This document shows, piece by piece, positions 7,533 through 14,410 of a stretch of DNA of 17,028 nt. Under the pieces are notes generated by a model, which worked only from the letters and a program-made list of their open reading frames with translations, did no database searches and had not been told where the DNA came from. The translations under genes were made by a program, and so were the position numbers. Each line of letters begins with the position of its first letter. The first letter of the stretch is position 1. This stretch comes from an uncultured Prevotella sp. GTDB taxonomy: Bacteria; Bacteroidota; Bacteroidia; Bacteroidales; Bacteroidaceae. Where the stretch lies: assembly GCA_934183135.1 (NCBI GenBank), contig CAKPRX010000048.1:1-17028 (forward strand), in the 5' to 3' direction.

Positions 7533-8450
7533 GTGGAACCCTTTAAAATATACATACTGGGCTGTGGCAGCGCGCTGCCTACGCTCCATCACAATGCCTC
7601 GGCGCAGGTGGTGGAAATACGCGAGAAGATGTTTATGGTTGACTGTGGTGAGGGCACGCAGATACAGCTGCGCCGCTCCCGCATCCACTTTGCGCGTATA
7701 GGGTGTGTCTTCATCTCCCATCTTCATGGCGACCATTGCTTTGGCCTCATCGGCATGATTTCCACGTTCGGTATGTTGGGCCGGACGGCTCCTCTGCATG
7801 TTTATGCACCGAAGGAATTAGGCCCTGTGCTTGACATGGAGCTGGCCACCTTTTGCACGGGCCTGGAGTTCGAGGTCATCTTTCATGCCGTAGACCCCAC
7901 CGTGTCACAGGTGGTCTACGAGGATCGCAGCCTCACGGTCTCCACCATTCCCCTGGACCATCGCGTACCTTGCTGTGGCTATCTTTTCCGCGAGAAGGCT
8001 ACGCTCCCGCACATCCGCCGCGACATGATAGACTTTTATAAGATACCGCTCTGCTATGTCAACAATATCAAGAACGGGGCCGGATGGACTACGCCCGAGG
8101 GAGAGGACATTCCCCATGAGCGGCTCACCGTGCCGGCCGACCCCCCACGCAGCTATGCTTATTGTAGCGACACGCGCTATATGCCTGGATTGCACCGCCT
8201 GGTACAGGGTGTCAACGTGCTCTACCACGAGAGTACCTACGATGACTCGTGTCGCGCCCGTGCCCGGCTCTATTACCACAGTACCGCGCGCCAGGCTGCC
8301 CAGGTAGCCCATGATGCAGGTGCCGGCCGACTTCTCTTAGGCCACTTTAGTGCCCGTTATGACAACGAGAGTTCTATCTTGGACGAGGCCCGCAGTGTCT
8401 TTCCCGATTCCGAACTTTGCAACGAAGGCAAGGTGATAGATGTTAAATAG
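7533..8450 (+). CDS. rnz: Ribonuclease Z
   Basis: A 305-aa metallo-beta-lactamase-fold endonuclease that trims tRNA precursors at the 3' end. The N-terminal YILGCGSALPT and VDCGEGTQIQLRRSRI are typical RNase Z sequence. The zinc ligands are in order: HLHGDH (His63, His65, Asp67, His68), His143 in PLDHRVP, Asp213 in CSDTRY and His271 in LGHFSARY; HEST at 232-235 is the family's catalytic-region motif. The start is GTG at 7533; an in-frame stop lies at 7524-7526 and no ATG precedes the conserved GCGSALPT. No clear Shine-Dalgarno sequence is seen, so translation may depend on the gene upstream. A weak hairpin (TAACGC at 8454-8459 with GCGTTA at 8494-8499, then TTTTCT) follows the stop. Confidence 0.96.
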   Translation: MEPFKIYILGCGSALPTLHHNASAQVVEIREKMFMVDCGEGTQIQLRRSRIHFARIGCVFISHLHGDHCFGLIGMISTFGMLGRTAPLHVYAPKELGPVLDMELATFCTGLEFEVIFHAVDPTVSQVVYEDRSLTVSTIPLDHRVPCCGYLFREKATLPHIRRDMIDFYKIPLCYVNNIKNGAGWTTPEGEDIPHERLTVPADPPRSYAYCSDTRYMPGLHRLVQGVNVLYHESTYDDSCRARARLYYHSTARQAAQVAHDAGAGRLLLGHFSARYDNESSILDEARSVFPDSELCNEGKVIDVK

Positions 8451-8453
8451 TTT

Positions 8454-8505
8454 TAACGCCGAGATGATTTATAGCCGTCAGGCGGGCCTCTTTGCGTTAT
8501 TTTCT
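8454..8505 (+). terminator. Weak terminator-like hairpin after rnz
   Basis: TAACGC at 8454-8459 pairs with GCGTTA at 8494-8499, and CGAG just inside can pair partly with CCTC; TTTTCT follows. The loop is long and the stem short, so termination would be partial at best. It ends exactly where the 64-bp tandem repeat begins. Confidence 0.3.
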
Positions 8506-8671
8506 CTATTTTTGCAGAAAATAGGCATCACCTCGGCCATTAGAGCAGGCTCTTGGCACTCGGTTCGCACTATTTTTGCAGAAAATAGGCATCACCTCGG
8601 CCATTAGAGCAAGCTCTTGGCACTCGGTTCGCACTATTTTTGCAGAAAATAGGCATCACCTCGGCCATTAG
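8506..8671. repeat. 64-bp tandem repeat, 2.6 copies, with a promoter-like box in each
   Basis: Two full units (8506-8569, 8570-8633) and a 38-bp partial unit (8634-8671) abut without spacers. The two full units differ at a single base (G at 8548, A at 8612). Each unit begins CTATTTTTGCAGAAAATAGG, which contains a perfect Bacteroidetes -7 box (TATTTTTG) and a small inverted repeat (TATTTT with AAAATA), followed in full units by the palindrome AGAGCnnGCTCT. The near-identity of the copies implies recent duplication or homogenisation. The array lies between rnz and the 102-aa secreted protein gene, whose ATG is 58 bp beyond it, so it may set the expression of that gene and the operon behind it. 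Confidence 0.9.
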
Positions 8672-8729
8672 GGCCGGTATCAACGGCTCGGTATATGTAG
8701 CCAATAAAAGATTAATAATAGAAAGGCTT

Positions 8730-9038
8730 ATGACAAAAACTATACTTACTACAATTATAGCCACATTTGTAGCACTTGCTATTCCCACTTCGGCATCGGC
8801 CGTACCTGCTGTCGAGATCGTGGAAACGGGCATTTCGCAGGTTTCCATCATCTATGCCAACTCGATACTCCGCGTTACTGGTGCCGAGGGCGAGACGCTT
8901 CAGATATACAACGTTACCGGTGTGCGGGTAATGAGCGTACGTGTAGAGGGCGATGATAAGCGCTTTGAGTTGGCCTTGCCTAAGGGATGTTACATCGTGA
9001 AGGTAGGAAAGTTTGTTCGCAAAATCTCTGTTAAGTAA
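8730..9038 (+). CDS. Small secreted protein resembling a lone T9SS type A C-terminal domain
   Basis: 102 aa: a signal peptide (MTKTILTTIIATFVALAIPT, predicted cleavage after ASA at residue 24) followed by about 78 residues that look like the C-terminal sorting domain of type IX-secreted proteins: ILRVTGAEGETLQIYNVTG, then LPKGCYIVKVG, ending VRKISVK. In ordinary cargo such a domain is the tail of a large protein; here nothing precedes it. The ATG at 8730 is chosen because it starts the signal peptide; a frame back to a TTG at 8640 would enter the tandem repeat. The stop is only 6 bp from the next gene. It may be a genuine mini-protein of the surface machinery or the remnant of a lost larger cargo gene. 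The sorting-domain reading is motif-based. Confidence 0.7.
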   Translation: MTKTILTTIIATFVALAIPTSASAVPAVEIVETGISQVSIIYANSILRVTGAEGETLQIYNVTGVRVMSVRVEGDDKRFELALPKGCYIVKVGKFVRKISVK

Positions 9039-9044
9039 GTTGTT

Positions 9045-10589
9045 TTGCAGTTTACACGGGTTGCGCTTTGTCTGATAGTGTGGGCACTGGCCGTGGCAGC
9101 CTGCCACGATGGAGTGCCCAATCCCAACCGTAACCTTACCATGGCGGCGTTTGCCCCCATGCGCCACGCCGATTACATCATCAGTCCCCACCGCGTGCAG
9201 GCCCAGATAGCCAGGCAGATACACGCTGATAGCGATACCCTTATGGCCGATTATTTTACCCGTGGTTACTACGCACAGGGCGGCCGTATGCTCTGGATAG
9301 ACCGCAGAGGCATAGACCACCGTGCCGATACCCTGCTCACTTATTTGGCTGCTGTCGACAGCCTTGGCTTCAGTCCGCAGAAATTCCGGGTGAACCTGAT
9401 GCGCGAGGACTTGCGCCGTCTGCGTCAGTTAGACTTTGACACCCTGCATACCATCAGCAAGACTATCGGCCGGTTGGAGTACAATCTTACGAAGTATTAC
9501 CTACGCTATGCCTTGGGCCAGCGTTTCGGCTTTGTCAACCCACGTTTCCTGTTCAACCGCGTAGACCTGGTCGACACCGCCCGTGTCTCAGCCGGTTACC
9601 GTACCCTCTTCGCCGTGGGAATGGACACCCCCAGCGCGGCGTTCTGTCGTGGGGCCATCGCCAAGGTGGCTCACGACAGTGTGGCCGAGTTTCTCCGTGC
9701 CATTCAGCCTACCGACGGGCTCTACCGTCAGTATCGCGCCATGCTGCACGATCCCGTCCTTATGGCCCGTTACCCCGTCCAGATACTGGTTAACATGGAG
9801 CGCAGCCGCTGGCGTACCCACCGCTCGCCCAGCGAGTACCGCAAGTATGTGGTTGTCAACATCCCCTCTTTTACCCTTACCGCCGTCGATGGCGACCAGC
9901 GCATGCAGATGCGTGTAGGCTGCGGCTCGCTGGCTGCCAAGACCCCCCTGCTGTATAGCGACATCAAGCGTATGGACATCAATCCCCAGTGGATTATGCC
10001 CAAGAGCATTGTCCGTCAGAGCGTGGTCCGCCATGCCGGCGATAGTGGCTATTTTGCCCACCATAATTATATTATACGCGACCGCAAGAGCGGCAAGACC
10101 CTCAATCCGCAGTTAGTGTCGGCCGATATGCTGCTCTCGCCGTCTGTCTCGGTCATTCAGCGTGGTGGCGAGGGCAACTCCCTGGGCCGTATCATCTTCC
10201 GTTTTGACAATCCTTTCTCTGTTTATCTGCACGACACCCCCTCGCGCAGCTTCTTTGCACGCGACAACCGGGCTGTCTCTCATGGCTGTGTGCGTGTAGA
10301 GCGTCCCTACGACCTGGCCGTGTTTCTCCTGGATGACAAGAGCGACCGCCTGAAAGCCAAGATACAGTACTCGATGACGGCCCGCCTCTCTGCGGCCCGC
10401 GAAGCCGACCAGCATCCCGATACCCTGCAGCGCCGGCTTCTTATCGGTTCTCAGCGCGTAGACCCCACGGTCCCTCTCTTCATTACCTACTACACCCTCT
10501 ACCCCCGTAGTGGTGGCGGTGTGTGTAGTTATCCCGACGTGTATGGTTACGACGACCTTATCATCAAGTATCTGAGCAATTACCGATGA
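9045..10589 (+). CDS. YcbB-type murein L,D-transpeptidase, lipoprotein
   Basis: A 514-aa predicted lipoprotein with a lipobox ending VAAC at Cys20. The N-terminal half (about residues 50-250) resembles the scaffold domain of YcbB/LdtD enzymes (LWIDRRGIDHRADTLLTYL, LEYNLTKYYLRYALGQRFG). The C-terminal half is a YkuD catalytic domain: VVVNIPSFTLTAV, WIMPKSIV, His396 in YLHDTP and the active-site SHGCVRVERP (His413, Cys415). It would form 3-3 cross-links in peptidoglycan from the outer side of the membrane. The start must be a TTG at 9045: the preceding gene ends in the same frame two codons earlier, no ATG lies between, and a later ATG would lose the signal peptide. Translation is probably coupled to the gene upstream. 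Its stop overlaps the ATG of the sigma gene. Confidence 0.92.
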   Translation: MQFTRVALCLIVWALAVAACHDGVPNPNRNLTMAAFAPMRHADYIISPHRVQAQIARQIHADSDTLMADYFTRGYYAQGGRMLWIDRRGIDHRADTLLTYLAAVDSLGFSPQKFRVNLMREDLRRLRQLDFDTLHTISKTIGRLEYNLTKYYLRYALGQRFGFVNPRFLFNRVDLVDTARVSAGYRTLFAVGMDTPSAAFCRGAIAKVAHDSVAEFLRAIQPTDGLYRQYRAMLHDPVLMARYPVQILVNMERSRWRTHRSPSEYRKYVVVNIPSFTLTAVDGDQRMQMRVGCGSLAAKTPLLYSDIKRMDINPQWIMPKSIVRQSVVRHAGDSGYFAHHNYIIRDRKSGKTLNPQLVSADMLLSPSVSVIQRGGEGNSLGRIIFRFDNPFSVYLHDTPSRSFFARDNRAVSHGCVRVERPYDLAVFLLDDKSDRLKAKIQYSMTARLSAAREADQHPDTLQRRLLIGSQRVDPTVPLFITYYTLYPRSGGGVCSYPDVYGYDDLIIKYLSNYR

Positions 10590-11125
10590 CCATAGACGAC
10601 AAGGACATAGTGAAGATGCTCCGTGCGCCCGAAACACGTCGCCAGGGCTTTGCCAGTATGGTTCGCCAGTACAGCGAACTGCTGTATTGGAAGATTCGTC
10701 ACTTCGTGCTCTATCATGATGACGCCGACGACATCCTCCAGAATGTATTCCTGAAAGCCTGGACGAATCTCGATGGGTTCAAGGGCGATGCCAAGCTCTC
10801 TACCTGGCTCTACCGCATAGCTGTCAACGAGTCGTTAGACTTCCTGCGGCGGCAGAAGACCACCCTACAGGCTGACCAGGACGTGTCGGTAGCCCAGCAC
10901 CTGATGGCCGACGAGTACTTTGACGGCGACACTGCCGAGGCCCTGCTTCAGGAAGCCATCGCCACGCTGCCTGAGATGCAGCGCGCCGTCTTCGTGCTAC
11001 GTTACTATGAAGAGATGAAGTACGCCGACATCAGCAAGATGTTCGACCGTACCGAGGGAGCCCTCAAGGCGAGCTACCACATAGCCATGCAAAAAATATC
11101 TGAATATATTAAGCATCGGGATTAA
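10586..11125 (+). CDS. ECF-type RNA polymerase sigma factor
   Basis: 179 aa, the usual ECF length. Region 2 is clear (DDADDILQNVFLKAWTNLDG, then KLSTWLYRIAVNESLDFLRR), and region 4 follows (AIATLPEMQRAVFVLRYYEE, with the helix-turn-helix KYADISKMFDRTEGALKASY). ATG overlaps the TGA of the L,D-transpeptidase gene by 4 nt (10586-10589), so the two are translationally coupled. The next genes encode a one-TM anti-sigma-like protein and a Spy-like protein, the layout of envelope-stress sigma operons. It should redirect RNA polymerase to envelope genes, perhaps including its own operon; the target promoters cannot be read here. Confidence 0.95.
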   Translation: MTIDDKDIVKMLRAPETRRQGFASMVRQYSELLYWKIRHFVLYHDDADDILQNVFLKAWTNLDGFKGDAKLSTWLYRIAVNESLDFLRRQKTTLQADQDVSVAQHLMADEYFDGDTAEALLQEAIATLPEMQRAVFVLRYYEEMKYADISKMFDRTEGALKASYHIAMQKISEYIKHRD

Positions 11126-11162
11126 ACTTTCCCGAATAGCAATCGTCATAATATTAAAAGTA

Positions 11163-11519
11163 ATGAATATGAGCGAAATAAAGCTGAACGACATGAAGCC
11201 CCGCGCAGGCCGTAACCCCTTTACGGTGCCTGATGGCTATTTCGACCATTTCGCCGATGAGCTTATGGCCAAGCTCCCCGGGCAGCCTCAGACGGTGCGC
11301 CCCCATGCCACATGGTGGCACCGCTATCGCTACTGGGTGGCCACGGCTGCCTGTGTGTGTGGCCTGGTAGGTGGCACGGTGGTATTCCTGCATCGGGCCG
11401 AGCCTACAACCCAGGTGGCAGCGACCCATGACGGTACTACGGTCGACACCTTCGACCAGATGACCGACTATGCCATGTACGACAAGGGCGATATGTACGC
11501 CTCGCTGTATGACTATTAA
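11163..11519 (+). CDS. Single-TM anti-sigma-like membrane protein
   Basis: 118 aa. The cytoplasmic N-terminus carries the NPFTVPDGYFDHFADELM motif (residues 18-35) that I know from Bacteroidetes proteins encoded directly after ECF sigma genes. A single membrane helix follows at about 57-76, then a short periplasmic tail ending in an acidic, aromatic motif (DYAMYDKGDMYASLYDY). The position 37 bp after the sigma gene supports an anti-sigma role, but it lacks a recognisable zinc-binding ZAS motif, so the role is inferred from context. Starts at 11163 and 11169 are both possible. The next gene starts 11 bp after its stop. Confidence 0.75.
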   Translation: MNMSEIKLNDMKPRAGRNPFTVPDGYFDHFADELMAKLPGQPQTVRPHATWWHRYRYWVATAACVCGLVGGTVVFLHRAEPTTQVAATHDGTTVDTFDQMTDYAMYDKGDMYASLYDY

Positions 11520-11530
11520 CTGACAAGCGT

Positions 11531-11971
11531 ATGAAGAGATATATACTGATGCTGTTATTGGGCATGGTGATGGCCACTGTCGTCGCCCGGCCCCGCGACA
11601 GGGAATTTAACCCTAAACGTTTCCAGGCCGAAATGGAGAGTTTCATCGCCAACCATGCCGGCCTTACTCCCAGACAGGCTTCCCGCTTCTTTCCTCTGTT
11701 CCGCGAGATGCAGAAGAAGCAGCGTGTACTGTTTACGGAGATGCGCCAGTACCAGCACATAGACCTCAGGGACGAGGCGGCGTGTGCCCGGGCCATCCAG
11801 CGTATGGACAATATAGATGTACAGATACGCACCATACAGATGGAGTATCACCAGAAGTTTATGGCCATACTGCCCGCCAATGTCGTGATGAAGATACTGC
11901 GGGCCGAGGACCTGTTCCACCGTATGGCTTTCCGCCGCGCAGCCAAGCGCGAGTGTCCGCCCGCCCGCTAA
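11531..11971 (+). CDS. Small periplasmic Spy/CpxP-like protein
   Basis: 146 aa with a signal peptide (MKRYILMLLLGMVMATVVA, cleaved near residue 19). The mature part is predicted to be highly helical, basic and Met/Arg/Gln-rich: FIANHAGLTPRQASRFFPLF followed by REMQKKQRVLFTEMRQ. This pattern (an LT..Q-like turn and then a long amphipathic helix) resembles the Bacteroidetes proteins related to the Spy/CpxP chaperone group. It closes the sigma/anti-sigma operon, where such proteins commonly act as a periplasmic chaperone or stress sensor. The family assignment is moderate because sequence conservation in this group is low. A strong terminator begins 20 bp after the stop. Confidence 0.7.
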   Translation: MKRYILMLLLGMVMATVVARPRDREFNPKRFQAEMESFIANHAGLTPRQASRFFPLFREMQKKQRVLFTEMRQYQHIDLRDEAACARAIQRMDNIDVQIRTIQMEYHQKFMAILPANVVMKILRAEDLFHRMAFRRAAKRECPPAR

Positions 11972-11991
11972 AAGGGTATCGGGTGCTGTAT

Positions 11992-12049
11992 AACGGTTTC
12001 AGCCGGCAGCGTGGGTGTTGTGCCCCGTTGCCGGCTGAAACCGTTTTTT
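11992..12049 (+). terminator. Strong intrinsic terminator of the L,D-transpeptidase/ECF operon
   Basis: A perfect 17-bp stem, AACGGTTTCAGCCGGCA at 11992-12008 with its complement at 12029-12045, a 20-base loop and a run of T at 12044-12049. On the minus strand no T-run follows, so it acts in the + direction only. Confidence 0.95.
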
Positions 12050-12157
12050 CTTTGTTTCCGTATTTCCTGGCCATAGCCGTAGGCCAGGCGATGTGGCCCA
12101 GACGGTTGCGGTGAGCCCCGTGGCCGTGGCGGCCCGTACCACCATGGCCAGCGAAGG

Positions 12158-12760
12158 CTATTGGGAGGCAGCGACGTTGGTCTTCAGCCTCAGCGCCGGC
12201 ACCATGTGCCTCAGTTGCTCTATGCGGGCCGTGTTGGGGCGGCTCCTGTCGGTCCTGTAGTAGCTCAGCGCACTCTCCATGTACTCGTAGGCACAGGGCC
12301 AGTTAGCCATGTTGATATAGCAGAACCCCAGACGGTACAGGGCGTCGGCCTTGTCGGCTCCCCGCCGTTGCAGCAAGGCCTGTTCGTAGTAGTTTACGGC
12401 TCTGTGCCACTGGCCCTCGTTGAACAGACTCTCGGCACATAGCCAGCAGTACACCGACAACTCCTGTGGGCCGAACGGCGTAAGCTGGGGTAGGGTAGCC
12501 TCTAAGTGGCGGGCCGCCTGTGTATAGTTGCCATCGTAGTAGTAGCACACCCCCAAGAACGCCCTGAAGCGCGGGTTCAGTGTGTAGATGCTGTCCAGCC
12601 GGGCCAGGATGAGCATACACTCGTGGTACTTCTCAGCCTGAAAGTATTCGAGTGCCCGGCTGAGCTGCTCCTTGTCCGACAGCTGTGCCCTACAGGGCGT
12701 AGTGCCCAGGGCCGTCCACACCATTAGGCCCATCAGGGCTCTGCGCAGCACGGCGGTCAT
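12158..12760 (-). CDS. Secreted TPR-repeat protein
   Basis: 200 aa from the ATG at 12760, chosen because it overlaps the M64 TGA by 4 nt (12757-12760) and begins a good signal peptide (MTAVLRRALMGLMVWTALG, cleaved near PCRA|QLS). A longer frame to 12814 would lie wholly inside the M64 gene and bury the signal. The mature part contains tetratricopeptide-like helix pairs: LSRALEYFQAEKYHECMLIL, FLGVCYYYDGNYTQAARHLE, CAESLFNEGQWHRAVNYYEQ and YRLGFCYINMANWPCAYEYM. TPR arrays bind partner proteins; coupling to the M64 peptidase suggests the two products work together in the periplasm or at the surface, which is inference. Confidence 0.85.
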   Translation of the reverse strand: MTAVLRRALMGLMVWTALGTTPCRAQLSDKEQLSRALEYFQAEKYHECMLILARLDSIYTLNPRFRAFLGVCYYYDGNYTQAARHLEATLPQLTPFGPQELSVYCWLCAESLFNEGQWHRAVNYYEQALLQRRGADKADALYRLGFCYINMANWPCAYEYMESALSYYRTDRSRPNTARIEQLRHMVPALRLKTNVAASQ

Positions 12761-13995
12761 GGGGCGGTATAGAAATCGATGACCCGGCTGATGGCCTGCT
12801 GGCAAGCAGGGCAAAACTCGGGGTTCTCATTGGTACGCATACGGCAGTCGGGATAGGCGCGGTACACCCCTTTCAGGCTGTAGCCTGCTCCCTCGTAGAA
12901 ACCGGCCTTGGGGTCGTGCCCTATCAGGTTCTCCCACTTGTGGTGAAAGTCTACCTTGGTGGTCAGGTTGGCTTCCCAGGGCTCTATGTCGTGCGGGTAC
13001 ATGGGCAGCTGCTCGAAGTCGTAGGCATACTCATCGCCCAGGCCGGCAAAGCTGTGGCCAAACTCGTGTACCACCACGGGGCGGAACTGTGGGTGGTGGG
13101 CCATGGCCAGGTTGTACGAGTTGAGTATGCCCCCGCCGCCATAGTGGGGCGTGTTGACCAGTACGATGATGTGCTCATACGGAGTGCCGGCCAGCCAGTC
13201 GTGCAGCGCCTTCAGGTGCAGCGTAGTAAGATAGCGCTCACTGTAGAAGGTGTCAAAATGGCTGCCCAGGGCCGTGCGCTTCCATATTCCCTTGGACGGT
13301 ATGCTGGTGCCGCTGTCGGCCGAGGGGCTTTTCACGGCGATGATATTGAACTGCCCGCGCCGGCTCTTAAACGGCTCATGGGCGAAGATGGCCTCCATGG
13401 CCGTGCGGGCATCGCGCACAAAGGTGCCCATCTCCTCCTTGCGGTAGCCCTCGGCCACAAAGGCTATGTGTACACACCGTGCGGTGTCCTTGGCCTGGGC
13501 CAGCGTGGTGTAGGGCGTGGGGTGGGTGCCTATGTGGCGTATCAGTATGTCGGTGGGTGCCAGCATGTGGGTATAGGTGGCTATCACCTCGCGGCGGTTG
13601 TTGCGCAGGTCTACGGTTATGTCCACCGTGTCGCGGGGCATGGGCACTAAGAACACATTCTCGAACGACCGCTCCTCGCCCCGTGCCTCGGGGTAGGTGA
13701 GCCACTCCTGGAAGAGCGTCGAGAACGAGTTGCGGTACAGCGTGCGGCGGCTCCGGTGGTCGCGTACGGTTATCTGCCCGTTGCCCTCCATGGGCAGCTC
13801 GGCCAGCCTGGTCCTCTTGCCATACCAGCGTGGGCTCACGCTGGCCTGGTCCAGGGCCATCAGCTGGTGGGCCGCATTGCCGGCAAAGATATAGTCAAGT
13901 CGCAGTGTGCGGTCGGTAAAGTAGGTGCCAAAGTCTTGTGCCGCGGCCATCAGGCTGATGCTCAGGGCGAGCATTAGTACTATCTTTCTTCTCAT
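12757..13995 (-). CDS. Secreted M64-family zinc metallopeptidase
   Basis: 412 aa with a signal peptide (MRRKIVLMLALSISLMAAAQ, about 20 residues). The N-terminal half matches the beta-rich M64 N-terminal domain (FSTLFQEWLTYPEARGEERS, FLVPMPRDTVDITVDLRNN). The catalytic domain follows: IAFVAEGYRKEEMGTFVRDA, FNIIAVKSPSADSGTS, and the zinc motif HEFGHSFAGLGDEY (His310, Glu311, His314, probable third ligand Asp321). A CPAC pair lies near the C-terminus. The family is named for an IgA-cleaving enzyme of Clostridium ramosum; in Bacteroidetes the substrates are mostly unknown, so IgA cleavage must not be assumed. The gene lies 13 bp after a 63-aa membrane protein gene and is coupled to the TPR gene downstream. 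Confidence 0.93.
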   Translation of the reverse strand: MRRKIVLMLALSISLMAAAQDFGTYFTDRTLRLDYIFAGNAAHQLMALDQASVSPRWYGKRTRLAELPMEGNGQITVRDHRSRRTLYRNSFSTLFQEWLTYPEARGEERSFENVFLVPMPRDTVDITVDLRNNRREVIATYTHMLAPTDILIRHIGTHPTPYTTLAQAKDTARCVHIAFVAEGYRKEEMGTFVRDARTAMEAIFAHEPFKSRRGQFNIIAVKSPSADSGTSIPSKGIWKRTALGSHFDTFYSERYLTTLHLKALHDWLAGTPYEHIIVLVNTPHYGGGGILNSYNLAMAHHPQFRPVVVHEFGHSFAGLGDEYAYDFEQLPMYPHDIEPWEANLTTKVDFHHKWENLIGHDPKAGFYEGAGYSLKGVYRAYPDCRMRTNENPEFCPACQQAISRVIDFYTAP

Positions 13996-14008
13996 TATCG
14001 TATTGCTT

Positions 14009-14200
14009 TTATCTTTTTTCGTTCTTCCACGCGGCGCAGTAGAGTACCGTGCTGAGCACCACGGCCACCAGTCCTGCTATGAGCAGCGTGTCCTTGACCC
14101 ACGGGTTGCCTGTCGCGTAGGCTGCCACAAAGCAGGCCATGCCCGCGCCCATCACATAGGGTGCCGCGGCCAGTATGGGCTTATAGTTTATCTTCTTCAT
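14009..14200 (-). CDS. Small two-TM membrane protein of unknown function
   Basis: 63 aa: a short basic start (MKKINYKPI), membrane helices at about residues 8-28 and 36-56, and a basic end (WKNEKR), so both termini are probably cytoplasmic. I do not recognise a named family. It is the first gene of the minus-strand operon, 13 bp before the M64 peptidase gene, and sits behind a convincing Bacteroidetes-type promoter, which supports it being real despite its size. It could be a housekeeping small inner-membrane protein that merely shares the promoter. Confidence 0.75.
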   Translation of the reverse strand: MKKINYKPILAAAPYVMGAGMACFVAAYATGNPWVKDTLLIAGLVAVVLSTVLYCAAWKNEKR

Positions 14201-14228
14201 GTCTTATAGGGTTGTTGTGAGGATGGTG

Positions 14229-14273
14229 TAGGCAGCGTGTAATGAACTTGTTCATATTACCGAGATGCCGCCT
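14229..14273 (-). promoter_or_regulatory. Stem-loop at the 5' end of the M64 operon transcript
   Basis: TAGGCAGC (14229-14236) pairs with GCCGCCTA (14266-14273) at 7 of 8 positions. Nested inside, ATGAAC (14242-14247) pairs perfectly with GTTCAT (14250-14255) around TT. Given the -7 box at 14282-14289, the transcript would start near 14276, so this hairpin would be at its extreme 5' end. It may protect the mRNA or be an operator at DNA level. Confidence 0.4.
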
Positions 14274-14281
14274 AACATTTA

Positions 14282-14315
14282 CAAAGTTAGTGCAAATCGC
14301 CAGGATTACGGCAAA
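14282..14315 (-). promoter_or_regulatory. Probable promoter of the 63-aa/M64/TPR operon
   Basis: On the minus strand TAACTTTG (14289-14282) matches TAnnTTTG, and a TTTG -33 element (14315-14312) lies 22 bp upstream, slightly wider than usual. This is the best two-part promoter match in the window. It lies about 80 bp before the ATG at 14200 and about 95 bp from the divergent sigma gene. Confidence 0.6.
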
Positions 14316-14346
14316 AATCGGCAAAAAACGTCCCTGGGTGGTTAAT

Positions 14347-14359
14347 GAGTGTTAAACTC
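14347..14359. promoter_or_regulatory. 13-bp palindrome upstream of the second ECF sigma gene
   Basis: GAGTGTTAAACTC is a near-perfect palindrome (GAGT/ACTC arms, AT-rich centre) 51 bp before the sigma ATG. No TAnnTTTG box is seen for the + direction between it and 14411, so this gene may use an alternative, possibly self-recognised, promoter. It is a candidate operator only. Confidence 0.3.
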
Positions 14360-14410
14360 GTTGATAAAACGCCCCTGTTTACGTTTATAAGATAACAAGC
14401 AACCCTACGC

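Noticed and set aside
8506..8671. CRISPR array
   Set aside because: The units abut directly with no variable spacers, the unit is 64 bp, and no cas gene is present.
8640..8729. TTG-started extension of the 102-aa secreted protein into the tandem repeat
   Set aside because: It would bury the signal peptide behind 30 residues encoded by repeat sequence; the ATG at 8730 gives a normal signal peptide.
12916..13650. 244-codon plus-strand frame opposite the M64 gene
   Set aside because: It is antisense to the zinc-motif-bearing peptidase, with Val/Gly-rich shadow composition.
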